Source of the DNA: Coenobita brevimanus
Taxonomy: Eukaryota > Arthropoda > Malacostraca > Decapoda > Coenobitidae
Direction of reading: 5' to 3'
NCBI GenBank assembly: GCA_032717465.1
Contig: CM064663.1
Location: forward strand, 15,271,684 to 15,335,683
Length of the DNA stretch: 64,000 nt
Shown piece by piece: positions 55,110-64,000 of the stretch. Position 1 is the first letter of the stretch. Every line of letters begins with the position of its first letter. A model generated the notes under the pieces. The model searched no databases. It was given only the letters and a program-made list of their open reading frames with translations, and was not told the DNA's origin. A program made the translations under genes and the position numbers.

Positions 55110-56406
55110 TTATTATTTTCCTTCAGTGTATCCAATTGGCCCAGGTCTTCCTATCCCGAGATCAGAAGGGACGTCTTCCTATTTAGGGTTAACCCTGCAT
55201 GAGAAAGCACATATGTTTGTTAGTGCATTTGCAAGAAATTCTACCATAGAGGAAGTCAGCCAGAATGCCTCAGTACTAGAACTCGACTGCCCTGAAATTG
55301 TTCCACTTAAAATTCAGACAAGACACATAACATCCATCCTAGACAATTTACCTATCAACAAAGCTCCAGAACCAGACGGAATTCCTCCAATTGTTTTGAA
55401 AAAGTGTTCCTCAGAACTTGCCTCTGTTCTAGCTGAATTATTCAGACTATGCATACGTACTTCTTCATGCACTAATTCATGGAAAGAAGCCAACATCCAC
55501 CCAGTTCCAAAGGAAGGAGGTTCCTCTGACCCCTCTGATTACAGACCAATAGGTGTCACATCTTCTCTTAGTAAAGTATTTGAAATTTCAATTAATAAGC
55601 ACATAGTTAAACATCTTGAATCCAACAACTTAATTAGTGATAGACAATATGGTTTTCGCCACGAAAGATCCACCATTGACGTACTCAGTATCCTGACTCA
55701 TACCATTCATCAGTCAATCGACCTACATTGAAAAACTCATGCAGTAGCCCTTGATATTTCTAAAGCCTTCGACAGAGTATGGCACCGTTCCCTGTTGTCC
55801 AAACTCCCTTGCCATGCAGTAAAAGTAGATGAAGTATATTCCATTTTCCACTCAATTAACGCCGGCGTGCCACATGGAACAGTTCTGGCACCAACCCTGT
55901 TCCTAGTTCATAAAAACGATCTCTTGTCTGTCACCCACAATCCCATCCATTCATATGCAGATGACTCAACACTTCATAGTTCATTCACACACCCATTTAT
56001 GAAGTGTATTATCTCTAACTCTCAACTCTGTACAAGCATCTCCATAAATCAAGACTTATTTACGATCAGTGAATGGGGACAAAACAACATTGTCTCATTT
56101 AATGCTAGTAAAACTAAATATATACAATTTACTAATAGACAGATATTGCCATATTCGTACATTACCTTCAATGCTACTAATATCCCCATCTCCAAAATTA
56201 TTGAAGTTCTTGGTGTCTCGCTTAACTATGCTCTCAGCTAGACCTCTCATGTCAGATCACTTGCCAAAATTGCCTCAAAGAAACTTGGATTATTGTACAG
56301 GGTCTGTAACTTCACTGATGAGCAGTTAGCAATAATTCATAAGAGTCATGTGCGCTTTCAGCTTGAATATTGCTCACCCTTGTGAAGTGGATGTGGAGAG
56401 GTTGCA
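55110..56406 (+). pseudogene. Jockey-like LINE RT, left part (copy K)
   Basis: The frame 55126-55731 has INKAPEPDGIPPIVLKKC, TNSWKEANIHPVPKEGG, SDYRPIGVTSSLSKVFE and ISDRQYGFRHERSTIDVLS. After a TGA at 55732 the same frame continues AVALDISKAFDRVWH (motif A), AGVPHGTVLAPTLFLVHKND and the catalytic HSYADDSTLHSS (about 55945), then EWGQNNIVSFNASKTKYI. After a stop near 56240, RSLAKIASKKLGLLY and LEYCSPL follow. Catalytic residues are intact, with two stops. It is cut at TTAA (56407) by a piggyBac and resumes at 60309. Confidence 0.82.
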
Positions 56407-56664
56407 TTAACCCGCGCCGTCCCGGGGACGTACTTCCACGTCCTCACGTTTTGTCACAGCTAATCCCGGGGACGTACTTCAACGTCCTGCAATTGCAAAG
56501 GTTCATAATTTCCACAATTTTCAAAATTCGCGGGAGATTTTCGTTTCGTCCGGGTACCCAAGCCTCCCCTACCTGCCGCCAGGCGGGCAGCGTCCTAGAC
56601 CCCGCGTGACCCGCTCTCGCCCTTGTCTCGGTCACTCACCTGCTAGCGGTGACCCAGGTCAGAC

Positions 56665-59067
56665 ATGGCGCGGAAAGGTCTCTCAGACGAGGAAATCGCA
56701 TTCGTCCTGGAAGCCTTCACTGGAGACAGTGATTCTCCACTCGATGATGATGTGGTGGATCGCGATTACGTCCAGCCAGAGGAAGAAATAAGTAGCAGTG
56801 ATGAGGAGGTCCCTTCGCCCCGAAAAACGTGGTATGTGACATACCGTAAGGCAAGGGAAGGCCAGCCTGCTCCCCAACCACATGCACAGCTATCTCTCCA
56901 TCACGAATCTGATCAGGACGAGGATGAGGACGATGAGGATGACGGAGGCCTAGGACGTGATATTGCCGCGTGGTTGGGAAAGGAGAAAATATCACCACAT
57001 GGATCAGAAGGTGGGGCGAGACGACACATAAGGTATGGTCAAAGTACTTTGTCTGGAGAAGTGGCAAGTGGTGTGGTGGGATTGCTGGGAGAAAGGGAAA
57101 GTGTTGTGGCGGCAGTGCGGGGTGAAAGTGAGAGTGGTGTGAGGGTAGTGCGGGGTGAAGGGGCCAGTGGTGTGAGGGAGGCAGCACGAGCACGTGGTGC
57201 TCGTAGGCCTAGGGGAGAGGAGGTGGAGTCACTCCCCAGCACTTCTTTCGCCCCTGAATATTCCCAAACTTCCTCCCCACAGCCCCAGGATGTGGGGAAA
57301 GGAAAGAAAGGGAAGGGAAAGGGTAAAGGAAAAGGGAGAGAGAAGAGAAGTGCGAGTGATGAGAGGCGCCGCTCTCCACCTCCCCAACCTCCCCCACCAC
57401 CCTCACCTCCCCACCCTGACGAAGGGGACGATGGTGACGTGGCTGGAGACGGTGGTGTCACGTGGAACTGGGAGGATGGGAGTAATTTTACTCCCATCAT
57501 TCACCCTTTCACTGAGGAGTGGCGGTCAGGTTGCACGGCTCCAGGTGTGCATGCTGGTTCGTCACGGTTAGATTTTTTCAACTTGTTCTTTGGTGAGGCG
57601 TTTGTTGGGCGCATAGTAGAACAAACAAATATTTTTTCACAATCCCAGCGCCGTGAAAGTGAACGTTTAGGAACCACAAGCAGGCATGCAGAACAGTATG
57701 ACTATCCCGTGACTATTTCAGAGATGTTCCTATTTTTGGCCCTGGTAATCTTGATGGGTGTGGTGAGGAAAAACCAAATTCCTGCCTACTGGACAACTGA
57801 CCCAATCATCCTCACACCTTTCTTTGGAAAGGTGATGGGTCGTAACAGATTTCAGTACATTCTCGGCCGCCTCCACTTTTTTGATGCAGATGATCCAGCC
57901 AATGCAAATAACACCGATAAAATGAGGAGAATTAGGCTGGTATTTGATCATTTACGGGAAATGTTCCGCTCCTCATTTTATCCCTACAGAGACCTCGTCA
58001 TAGACGAGAGTCTTGTGTTGTGGAGAGGCAATATTTCCTTTAGGCAGTACATACCCAGCAAGAGACACCGTTTCGGGTTCAAGATCTTTGTTATGTGTGA
58101 CTGTAAGACTGGTTATGTGCAAGACATAGTCTTGTACACGGGCGCACAGACAGATATAATAGAAGATCGGAGTATAGGACTCTCTGGGGCCGTGGTGAAG
58201 ACAATGATAGAAGAGTACCTTCATCGTGGTCATGTGTTGTACCTGGACAACTGGTACACTAGCCCTCTTCTCGCTAGGTTCCTCCACCAACACGACACCG
58301 GAGTCTGTGGTACAGTCAAGAGAAACCGTCGCCATATGGTCAAGATAGGGAGGAAACTTGACAAGAACGAGGTGGTTTTCTTCCAGGCCAATAACATCCT
58401 TGCAACCCTGTGGAACCACAACAGGGAAGTTTGCCTCCTATCAACTGTTCACAGCCCCCTGATGCACCGCACAGACTCCGTGGATCACCGTAGCGAGAGG
58501 AGGCGCAACGTATGGAAACCAGAGTCTGTACTTGCCTATAATCTGAACATGAGGCAAGTTGATCAGTCAGACTCGATGATTTCAAGTGTTGACTGTGCCA
58601 GGACCACGATGAAGTGGTACAAAAAACTCTTTTTCCACTTGCTCGACATCACGGTCCTGAACGCCCACTACCTGCACGCCATGACCACCGGAGTATCTGA
58701 GACCTTTGAGGGGTTTGTGAGGGAGCTGGCACGTGAAATAATCGCCAAGCATGACCAGGACAGACCCACACACCGCACCCGCGCCCCCCGTGCTGCTCAG
58801 ACTCCCCTACGTCTTGCAGGCCGCCACTACCCCAGCGCAATCCCTTCCGAACCAAACCGTCGTAAACCCCAGCGTCGCTGCCATGTATTTAGGCACTCGA
58901 CAGTCAGACCATCCACGCAGAGAAAAGACACCAGATACGAGTGTGTCGAGTGCAATGTTGCGTTGTGCCTTCAGCCTTGTTTCAAGGAATATCATAATTT
59001 CCTACACTACAGAAACTGTGTGGGAAGGCGAAATGACGCTTATGATAATGGTAAGGCCAGTCAGTAG
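56665..59067 (+). CDS. piggyBac transposase, DDD type, 800 residues
   Basis: It cuts and pastes the element at TTAA sites in the nucleus. An acidic N-terminus (1-100) is followed by a low-complexity stretch with a Gly-Lys run (211-224) and a proline run (238-250), then the family core from about 290. Catalytic aspartates are in VIDESLVLWRG (Asp447), LYLDNWYTS (Asp528) and MRQVDQSD (Asp633). A C-terminal cysteine-rich domain has Cys739, 760, 763, 768, 772 and 785. Most family members have about 500-650 residues; the excess is in the N-terminal 260. The ATG chosen begins MARKGLSDEEI, preceding the acidic segment as in other family members. No stop or frameshift. Intact TIRs argue against domestication. 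Confidence 0.93.
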   Translation: MARKGLSDEEIAFVLEAFTGDSDSPLDDDVVDRDYVQPEEEISSSDEEVPSPRKTWYVTYRKAREGQPAPQPHAQLSLHHESDQDEDEDDEDDGGLGRDIAAWLGKEKISPHGSEGGARRHIRYGQSTLSGEVASGVVGLLGERESVVAAVRGESESGVRVVRGEGASGVREAARARGARRPRGEEVESLPSTSFAPEYSQTSSPQPQDVGKGKKGKGKGKGKGREKRSASDERRRSPPPQPPPPPSPPHPDEGDDGDVAGDGGVTWNWEDGSNFTPIIHPFTEEWRSGCTAPGVHAGSSRLDFFNLFFGEAFVGRIVEQTNIFSQSQRRESERLGTTSRHAEQYDYPVTISEMFLFLALVILMGVVRKNQIPAYWTTDPIILTPFFGKVMGRNRFQYILGRLHFFDADDPANANNTDKMRRIRLVFDHLREMFRSSFYPYRDLVIDESLVLWRGNISFRQYIPSKRHRFGFKIFVMCDCKTGYVQDIVLYTGAQTDIIEDRSIGLSGAVVKTMIEEYLHRGHVLYLDNWYTSPLLARFLHQHDTGVCGTVKRNRRHMVKIGRKLDKNEVVFFQANNILATLWNHNREVCLLSTVHSPLMHRTDSVDHRSERRRNVWKPESVLAYNLNMRQVDQSDSMISSVDCARTTMKWYKKLFFHLLDITVLNAHYLHAMTTGVSETFEGFVRELAREIIAKHDQDRPTHRTRAPRAAQTPLRLAGRHYPSAIPSEPNRRKPQRRCHVFRHSTVRPSTQRKDTRYECVECNVALCLQPCFKEYHNFLHYRNCVGRRNDAYDNGKASQ

Positions 59068-59087
59068 GTGCTAAGTCAAATATAAAG

Positions 59088-59890
59088 TTGAAACGGGTGT
59101 TATTTTTTCAGAAAAGTAATGTATAAAATGAGAATTAGTGTACGTGGAAAGAATTGGTATCAAAACTACACCCACTGTGTAAATCTGATCAGTAAATATG
59201 TGATAGCAAGGAAATAAAGTGGAAATGGGTGTAATGTTAGCATGAATAAAACATATAAGTTGAACATTACTCTAAGTTGTCATAATTGATGTCACGAGTA
59301 CACCCACATTCTGGTCAGTAAGTATGTGATAGGAATTATATACAGTGGAAGATGTTGTACTGTTAGTAGTAAGGTATTTTATAAGTTGATTACTAGTGTA
59401 AGATGAAACAAATGATATCGCGATAACACTCCCTGTGTAAGTACGCGCAAATATGACGCTAAGTTCCATCGTACGTTCAGAAATGATGTGATATCAATTA
59501 TATCAAGTGTTTATATGTGCAATGTTAGTGGAGAATTATTATATAAGTACAAAAATAGGTTGTAAGTTGAATTAGTTGTCACAGCGACTTCACCGTGTGT
59601 GTTATTATGCGCTATTATTACGCTATATATTTACGTAAGGCCTGAAATAATCTCAAAACAGTTCTATAAAGTTGAAAAGTGTATAATAATATTAGAAAAG
59701 TATTATGTATGTAGAAAAAACACAATATGAGTTGAAACAACGGTCACAGCGAGTTCACTCACTACGTAAATAAGCGCTAACATTACGCTAAATGTTATCA
59801 AAAGGCCTGTGAATACGTAAAAACAGTTCAATAAAATGTAAAATGGTATAATGTTATTGTAGAAGTATTATGTAAGTAAAAAAAATGATA
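59088..59890. repeat. Diverged tandem repeat downstream of the transposase
   Basis: About six units of roughly 125-170 bp. Recurrent blocks are a GTGTAATGTTAG-like start, TATTATATAAGT, AAGTTGAA, GTCACAGCGA-TTCAC and (later units) GCGCTAA-ATTACGCTA, AAGGCCTG and AAAACAGTTC. The units become more alike toward the right TIR. They lie inside the piggyBac element and are non-coding. Confidence 0.7.
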
Positions 59891-60304
59891 TGTATCATGA
59901 TTTTAGAATGTTAGCGATTCATCGTGACCAAGTTGGCCGATTTTGCTCATTTCGCACGATGGTACAATGCTTATTTCTGCTCCATTTTTGTATAAAATCC
60001 AATATACTCTTTTATCACATGTTTTTATGTTTGTAATAAATTCATTTCTACTTACTTTCATTGGTTTCCCAAACTTATAATACCATAGAAAACGTTTGAG
60101 GCTCACACCGCCTAGGGAGAAAACGGGGCCAGGTGGGACCAAGGCATACCTGGTTAAGCTAATTAGGGACCCCGGGGACCACTTTCTTTGCCACCGGCCA
60201 TTGTTTCTGACCAAAAGCGAAAGTTTAAGCAAAAAAACAAAGGGTCGAAAAATGGTCAGGATTGGGGGGTACCAGTGGTCAAAAAGTGGTCGGGACGGGG
60301 TGGG
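59891..60304. other. 3' subterminal region and right TIR of the piggyBac
   Basis: Non-coding sequence with repeated GGTC-AAA-TGGTC motifs near the right end (60240-60300). Such subterminal repeats often serve as transposase binding sites; that role is inferred. Confidence 0.5.
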
Positions 60305-60308
60305 TTAA

Positions 60309-60700
60309 AGCAACTAGACAAAATTCACAACAGAGCTGCTGGAATTGTTAATGACCCTGCTATTATGGATAGGCTGCCTTCCCTACAAGTATGAAGAAGT
60401 GTTGCCTCCCTTGCATTATTTTACAGGTGTTTTTGTGGCAGGTGCTCAGACGAAGTTGTGTCCATTGTGCCACCTCTCCCTGCCTTCCCTCATGCTACAC
60501 GGACATCTGGCAGCACTCATGACTGGAACGTAACTCAGCCATATTGCAGAACTTCTGCTTATCAGAATTCTTTCATTCTCCGAACTGCATCTCTGGAACT
60601 CTGTTCCCCAGAGTTGTTTCCCTCCAAACTTCAACCAACAGCAGTTCAAGTCTAACTGTTATAGATACTTTATGAATGGAAGACACCAGTAATTTGGTGT
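60309..60700 (+). pseudogene. Jockey-like LINE RT, C-terminal part (copy K continued)
   Basis: Directly after the TTAA the plus strand gives KQLDKIHNRAAGIVNDP, then VASLALFYRCFCGRCSDEL in another frame, and a WNSVP..FPPNF block near 60600. This is the usual LINE tail after the RT thumb and continues the sequence left at 56406. Confidence 0.75.
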
Positions 60701-60834
60701 ATGGATTATTTTTTTTTATTTATTTGTTTTTCCTTCATCTGTTTTGTTATTTTAAAAAAGTATATATAATTTTCCTGTCACAATGATCGCCACACACTTC
60801 TTTTTCCCATTTTCCTTTATAAAGGGGAATAATT

Positions 60835-61165
60835 ATTCCTGACTTATAGTCCTCTGGGACTCTGCCTTCCTACCACGACAATCTGCACATCTTCCATATC
60901 CACCTCACTAATATCTCTCCCCCATGCTTTAGCATTTCACCACACACTTCATCAATTCCTGGGGTTTCCCATTTTGACTTTCTTCATTGCTTCCACCACT
61001 TCCAACCTACTGATCACTTCGTCCCTTACCTCCCTCCTCGTCCCAGCTACTCCCCAGCCACTTATACTCACACCAGTTTCATTCCCTCTGTTTAACAGTT
61101 TCTTAAATTGTTCTCTCAATCTATTCACTTTTTCTCCCTTCACCACTAGCAATCAGCCATTTTTT
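60835..61165 (-). pseudogene. RTE LINE linker/RT-start fragment, copy F
   Basis: The minus-strand frame 61152-60952 reads LVVKGEKVNRLREQFKKLLN, ISGWGVAGTRREV and ISRLEVVEAMKKVK. It matches copy B at 11260-11455 (LLVEKGEKVSRWREHFKELL, ISRIEVVEAMKKVKSGK). Short, frame lost after NPRN. Confidence 0.75.
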
Positions 61166-61583
61166 TCTTTCAATCCCCTATTTTCTTCTTTATCACTTTG
61201 TCTGTCTTTACCACCTTCCTTATTATCAAGGTATTTATTACAGAAGAGTAATCTCTTTGATAAAAGAAAAAAAAATGTTTTCTATGTATTATTGAGTAGT
61301 AAAGTAAACTAGCAGTGTTAAAACTCGGTTCTAGCTGTGAGACCATCGGATTGGTAATGAACTGAGATATCAAAGTATGGATCTTATCCAGTACTGGAGC
61401 CTAATTTACATCCATTAGCGTATTCTTTCGTATTACCTTTATTATAGTGCTGTTTGGTACTAAGTTGTCCGTGAGCAGCATTGGAAAACAACTGCCTTGT
61501 AGCCAAGTTTCCAACACTGATCCAAACATCGGTACCGATTCCCACAGACGATCTCTAGAATCTGTAATGAAATAATAGACTGC
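61166..61583. other. Unassigned DNA
   Basis: No gene or repeat structure was recognised. Confidence 0.45.
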
Positions 61584-61614
61584 TAGATAGATAGATAGAC
61601 AGATAGATAGATAA
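61584..61614. repeat. (GATA)n microsatellite
   Basis: Eight units with one GACA variant. It resembles the tail of the RTE family, so it may mark a 3' end whose upstream part is lost. Confidence 0.85.
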
Positions 61615-61628
61615 ACACCTACATGACC

Positions 61629-61819
61629 AGGAACATCTTTATAAATTGGTGACGTCTCGACAACTCATTTGTCATTTTCAAACCTCGGGAAAATATAATA
61701 AAAACCAAAGTAAACACCATTTCTGTGGTAAAAATACAAACACAACATGATTATGATACCTAGGTTAGAAAATGACAAATGAGTTGTCAAACCTTTACAA
61801 TTTTATTAAAGATGTTCCT
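61629..61819. mobile_element. Small foldback element with ~50-bp arms
   Basis: The left arm (61629-61678) starts AGGAACATCTTTATAAATTG and ends CAACTCATTTGTCATTTT. The reverse complement of the right arm (61769-61819) starts AGGAACATCTTTAATAAAAT and ends with the same block. The loop is about 90 bp. No clear target duplication was identified. Confidence 0.7.
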
Positions 61820-61867
61820 GATAACGCTGGAGATTACCTTTATATTATGACAACGCGTCCCCCTTTG

Positions 61868-61971
<104 letters not shown>

Positions 61972-61974
61972 CGT

Positions 61975-62250
61975 AGGTGGGAGGGCTCACCATTCACTCA
62001 CTCAATGTAGTGCTTCTCTCGGGTGTCTGCCTTGTCCTCTGCTCCATCCTTCTTTCCTTCCATCTTCTATCTTTCTTTCCTCGTCGTTCTGCCTACGGGT
62101 GAGTTTACACTTTCTCTTCTGACTTTCATTTCTTCATACTCTTCTCTTTCTTCTGCCTAAGGGTGACTCTACACTGAGTGACAAGCCAAATGGTTTCCTG
62201 TACACCAGGAAACTATTTACTACGCTGGGTGGTAACCATATAACCACATT
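61975..62250 (+). mobile_element. RTE 5'-leader fragment
   Basis: CACTCACTCAATGTAGTGC, a CT-rich stretch, then ACTGAGTGACAAGCCAAATG and GCTGGGTGGTAACCATATAA match the leader of LINE copy A (minus 10450-10320) and the short derivative at 16740-17010. No coding part. Confidence 0.7.
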
Positions 62251-62252
62251 TT

Positions 62253-62471
62253 GGCGCCTGGTGGTTTAGTGGGTAATTCGTGTGCTCCAATCGGATTGAG
62301 CCGGTGAAGGTTTATATCCAAGGGATGGCTGGGATTTATTGCTCACGTAATGCCACTCAGGGCTGAGTGAGGTTGGTCATTCTCATCTTAAATGTCAGGA
62401 CCAACTGCCTAGCCCCTAGCTCCTACGCTCCTCGTGGGGCAACGTAGGATTGGATGATGGATGGATGGATG
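62253..62471 (+). mobile_element. tRNA-like SINE with (ATGG)n tail
   Basis: It starts GGCGCCTGGTGGTTTAGTGG, which holds a TGGTTTAGTGGG box resembling a polymerase III A box. About 45 bp later GGTTTATATCC resembles a decayed B box (GGTTCRANYCC). A body of about 130 bp with CTCGTGGGGCAACG follows, then GGATGGATGGATG. The A/B box layout suggests a SINE. The parent tRNA cannot be named. Confidence 0.55.

Positions 62472-62533
<62 letters not shown>
62472..62533. repeat. (TA)n microsatellite
   Basis: About 30 uninterrupted TA units, between the SINE tail and the 3' end of a minus-strand RTE copy. Confidence 0.97.
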
Positions 62534-62535
<2 letters not shown>

Positions 62536-63415
62536 CCAGACTCCTTCATCCCGTAAGGTGTGGTCAAAAACCAATCGCCCTATCCCCCAACTTTTCATTG
62601 CCTTCCTCTCAGCTCACACATCCCTCTCTCACATACCTCTCCAATCCATCTCTCCACCATATTCTCGGCCTTCCCCTCCCTCTCCACCCCTCCACCTCAG
62701 TCACATACACTCTCCTCGTAAGTCTTTCACTCTCCATCCTCTCAACATGGCCAAACCACCTCAGTGTGTTTCTCCTAGCGCATCCTATCACATCCACATC
62801 TCAACCACAAAGTTCCTTCAGTTCCTCATTTGTCACTCTTTCTCAGTCTCCAAATGCTCCTCTCAGATCATTCATTTCCACTGCTCTCTCTCTTGACTTG
62901 TGTTCTTCCAACAAAGTCCAAGGTTCACTTTCATATGTTAGAATTGGTATTACAATACTCTCATGCAGTAACTTTTTTATTCCCTGTTTCTTATCACTGC
63001 TTTCAAGGAACTAAGAACTTTTCTTCTTTGTTGTACTCCTTCAAGCACTTCACCGTCCAAATTTCCATCCATACTCATCACACTACCCAAGTACTTAAAC
63101 ACACTCACATTTTCCATTTCCTCCTCATCCATCCTCACTGTACATTCAGTGACTTCATTTTTCTCGAAGACCATAACTTTACTTTTCCCTATATTTACAT
63201 CTCGATTCCGTTTCTTACACTATCCCAAACTCATCCACGAAGCCCTGCAGCTACCCTCCGTCTTCACTTAACAGCCCAGTATCATATGCAAACATCAGTA
63301 CAGGGAGTTCCAAACAATACCCTTTCTCATTAGGGCCGCTCCAACATCCACTGCCCTATCCTATATCAATTTTATAACCACACCTATATACAGATTGAAC
63401 AACAATGGAGACATC
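62534..63415 (-). pseudogene. RTE LINE C-terminal RT fragment, copy G
   Basis: Minus-strand pieces match copy B in order: MVFEKNEVTECTVRMDEEEM and VFKYLGSVMSMDGNLDGE (63174-62977), then RNTLRWFGHVERMESERLT and GRGRPRIWWRDGLERYV (62797-62609). It is 5'-truncated just after the catalytic region. Two or more frame changes. Confidence 0.83.
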
Positions 63416-64000
63416 AGAACATAAGAAGAGAGGATAACTGCAGTCGGCCAATTGGCCCATGCTAGGCAGCTCCTAGAAGAGCAAGTGATCTTCTAGAATG
63501 AGGTAACGATAGCAAAGAAGAAGGCTCTCCCCCGCCCTCCAAACCATCCAGCCGAAGCCGGCAGGAAAAAATCTGAAAGAACACCACGCAGTATATAAAA
63601 ATTGGCGTGGACGTTTTATCTGAAAGTGTGAAAGGAGAAATAGAGACTATCACAGTGTAACCTGAACAGGAAAAAGAATGAATTAGTGTTGGTTATTTGA
63701 TGATTTTTTTTTTGTTTTTTTGTATACCCACCCCTTATTTGTCATATGCTTATCTAGCCTATGCTTGAAACTGTCAATGGAAGAGGCAGCATCTACTCTA
63801 CTAGGTAGCTTATTACATTCGTCTGCAACTCTATTGCCAAACCAATCTCTACCTATTTCCTGACTAAAAAGGAATTTTTCTGGTGTGAAACCATAACTTA
63901 TACTTCCATCTTGTATCCTTACTTTAAGGACCTTGCTAATATCTCCCTTATTTATTCCCGTCATCCACTTAAACACCTCAATTAAGCCTCCCCTTACTCT
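63416..64000 (-). pseudogene. CR1-type LINE 3' end, running off the window
   Basis: The minus-strand frame 63976-63683 reads EVF-type FKWMTGINKGDISKVLKV, GFTPEKFLFSQEIGRDWF and NRVADECNKLPSRVDAASS. This is the conserved tail of CR1-type RTs, like WNKLPSNVV...LQTFK at 24550. It is followed by a 3' UTR ending near 63416 in a CTTATGTTCT-type terminus. Confidence 0.7.

Larger units (their letters stand above)
56407..60308 (+). mobile_element. piggyBac transposon, apparently complete
   Basis: TTAA at 56407-56410 and 60305-60308. The left end is TTAACCCGCGCCGTCCCG and the reverse complement of the right end is TTAACCCACCCCGTCCCG, so the TIRs match at 16 of 18. One uninterrupted transposase gene lies inside, followed by a diverged tandem-repeat region. 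Host LINE codons resume directly after the right TTAA. It is the best candidate in the window for a recently active DNA transposon. A 770-bp relative lies at 4805-5574. Confidence 0.9.

Noticed and set aside
57039..57500. Minus-strand 153-residue frame rich in Ser, Pro and Phe
   Set aside because: It is antisense to the low-complexity N-terminus of the piggyBac transposase.
62253..62330. A functional tRNA gene
   Set aside because: The A-box and B-box-like motifs are present, but the B box is degenerate, no cloverleaf pairing is convincing, and a SINE-like body and tail follow.
62450..63014. Frames starting in (TA)n (poly Tyr-Ile)
   Set aside because: They are microsatellite artefacts running antisense to RTE copy G.

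Overview
This is eukaryotic DNA, most likely from a decapod crustacean, possibly a crab. The evidence is an ionotropic-receptor (IR) chemosensory gene of the expanded arthropod type, AT-rich intergenic DNA with long (TA)n, (GA)n and (GATA)n tracts, and a crowd of RTE-, Jockey- and CR1-type LINEs, BEL and Gypsy-like LTR elements and piggyBac transposons. There are no operons, bacterial genes, CRISPR arrays, rRNA genes or convincing tRNA genes. Clade names for transposons rest on protein motifs read by eye, not on searches.

Host gene: five exons of one IR gene lie on the minus strand at 43828-43712, 43337-43102, 3683-3555, 2957-2786 and 991-915. All have consensus GT/AG borders, and the reading phases agree across all four introns (0, 2, 2, 0). 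Both gene ends lie outside what I can identify. The intron between exons b and c is 39.4 kb. It holds most of the mobile DNA between 3.7 and 43.1 kb.

Left part (1-25.5 kb): a 170-bp MITE with TA target; a 770-bp non-autonomous piggyBac and a decayed piggyBac transposase; two RTE LINEs placed head to head (7.0-10.4 kb minus, 10.5-13.0 kb plus); Jockey-like fragments (13.4-15.4 kb); two tracts of a GAGACCAAGATCAAG-type tandem repeat; a short RTE chimera (16.7-17.1 kb); a foldback element (18.7-19.4 kb); and a CR1 LINE (19.6-24.7 kb) whose ORF1 has an SGNH-esterase domain and whose endonuclease is split by a 1.27-kb insertion with a 7-bp target duplication.

Middle (25.5-43 kb): a four-level nest. 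A Jockey-like LINE (26.2-27.4 and 39.55-39.8 kb) is interrupted at TTAA by a non-coding piggyBac-type element (P2). P2 is interrupted, with a 6-bp target duplication, by a 10.4-kb env-bearing Gypsy-like retroelement. That element's pol gene is interrupted at TTAA by a second copy of the same piggyBac-type family (P1). The terminal repeats of the Gypsy-like element are inverted rather than direct. An RTE LINE with an intact 543-residue RT frame follows (40.1-42.3 kb).

Right part (43-64 kb): a decayed RTE; a nearly complete BEL/Pao element (45,615-53,579) with 961-bp direct LTRs, a tRNA-Tyr-type primer site, a gag-protease frame, a 1124-residue pol frame and an extra SGNH-hydrolase-like ORF; another Jockey-like LINE split at TTAA by an apparently complete piggyBac transposon with an 800-residue DDD transposase; then RTE fragments, a tRNA-like SINE, (TA)n tracts and a CR1-type 3' end.

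Most LINE and Gypsy frames carry stops and frameshifts and are listed as pseudogenes. The intact frames are the piggyBac transposase, the BEL pol and SGNH ORFs, and the RTE RT at 40.3 kb.
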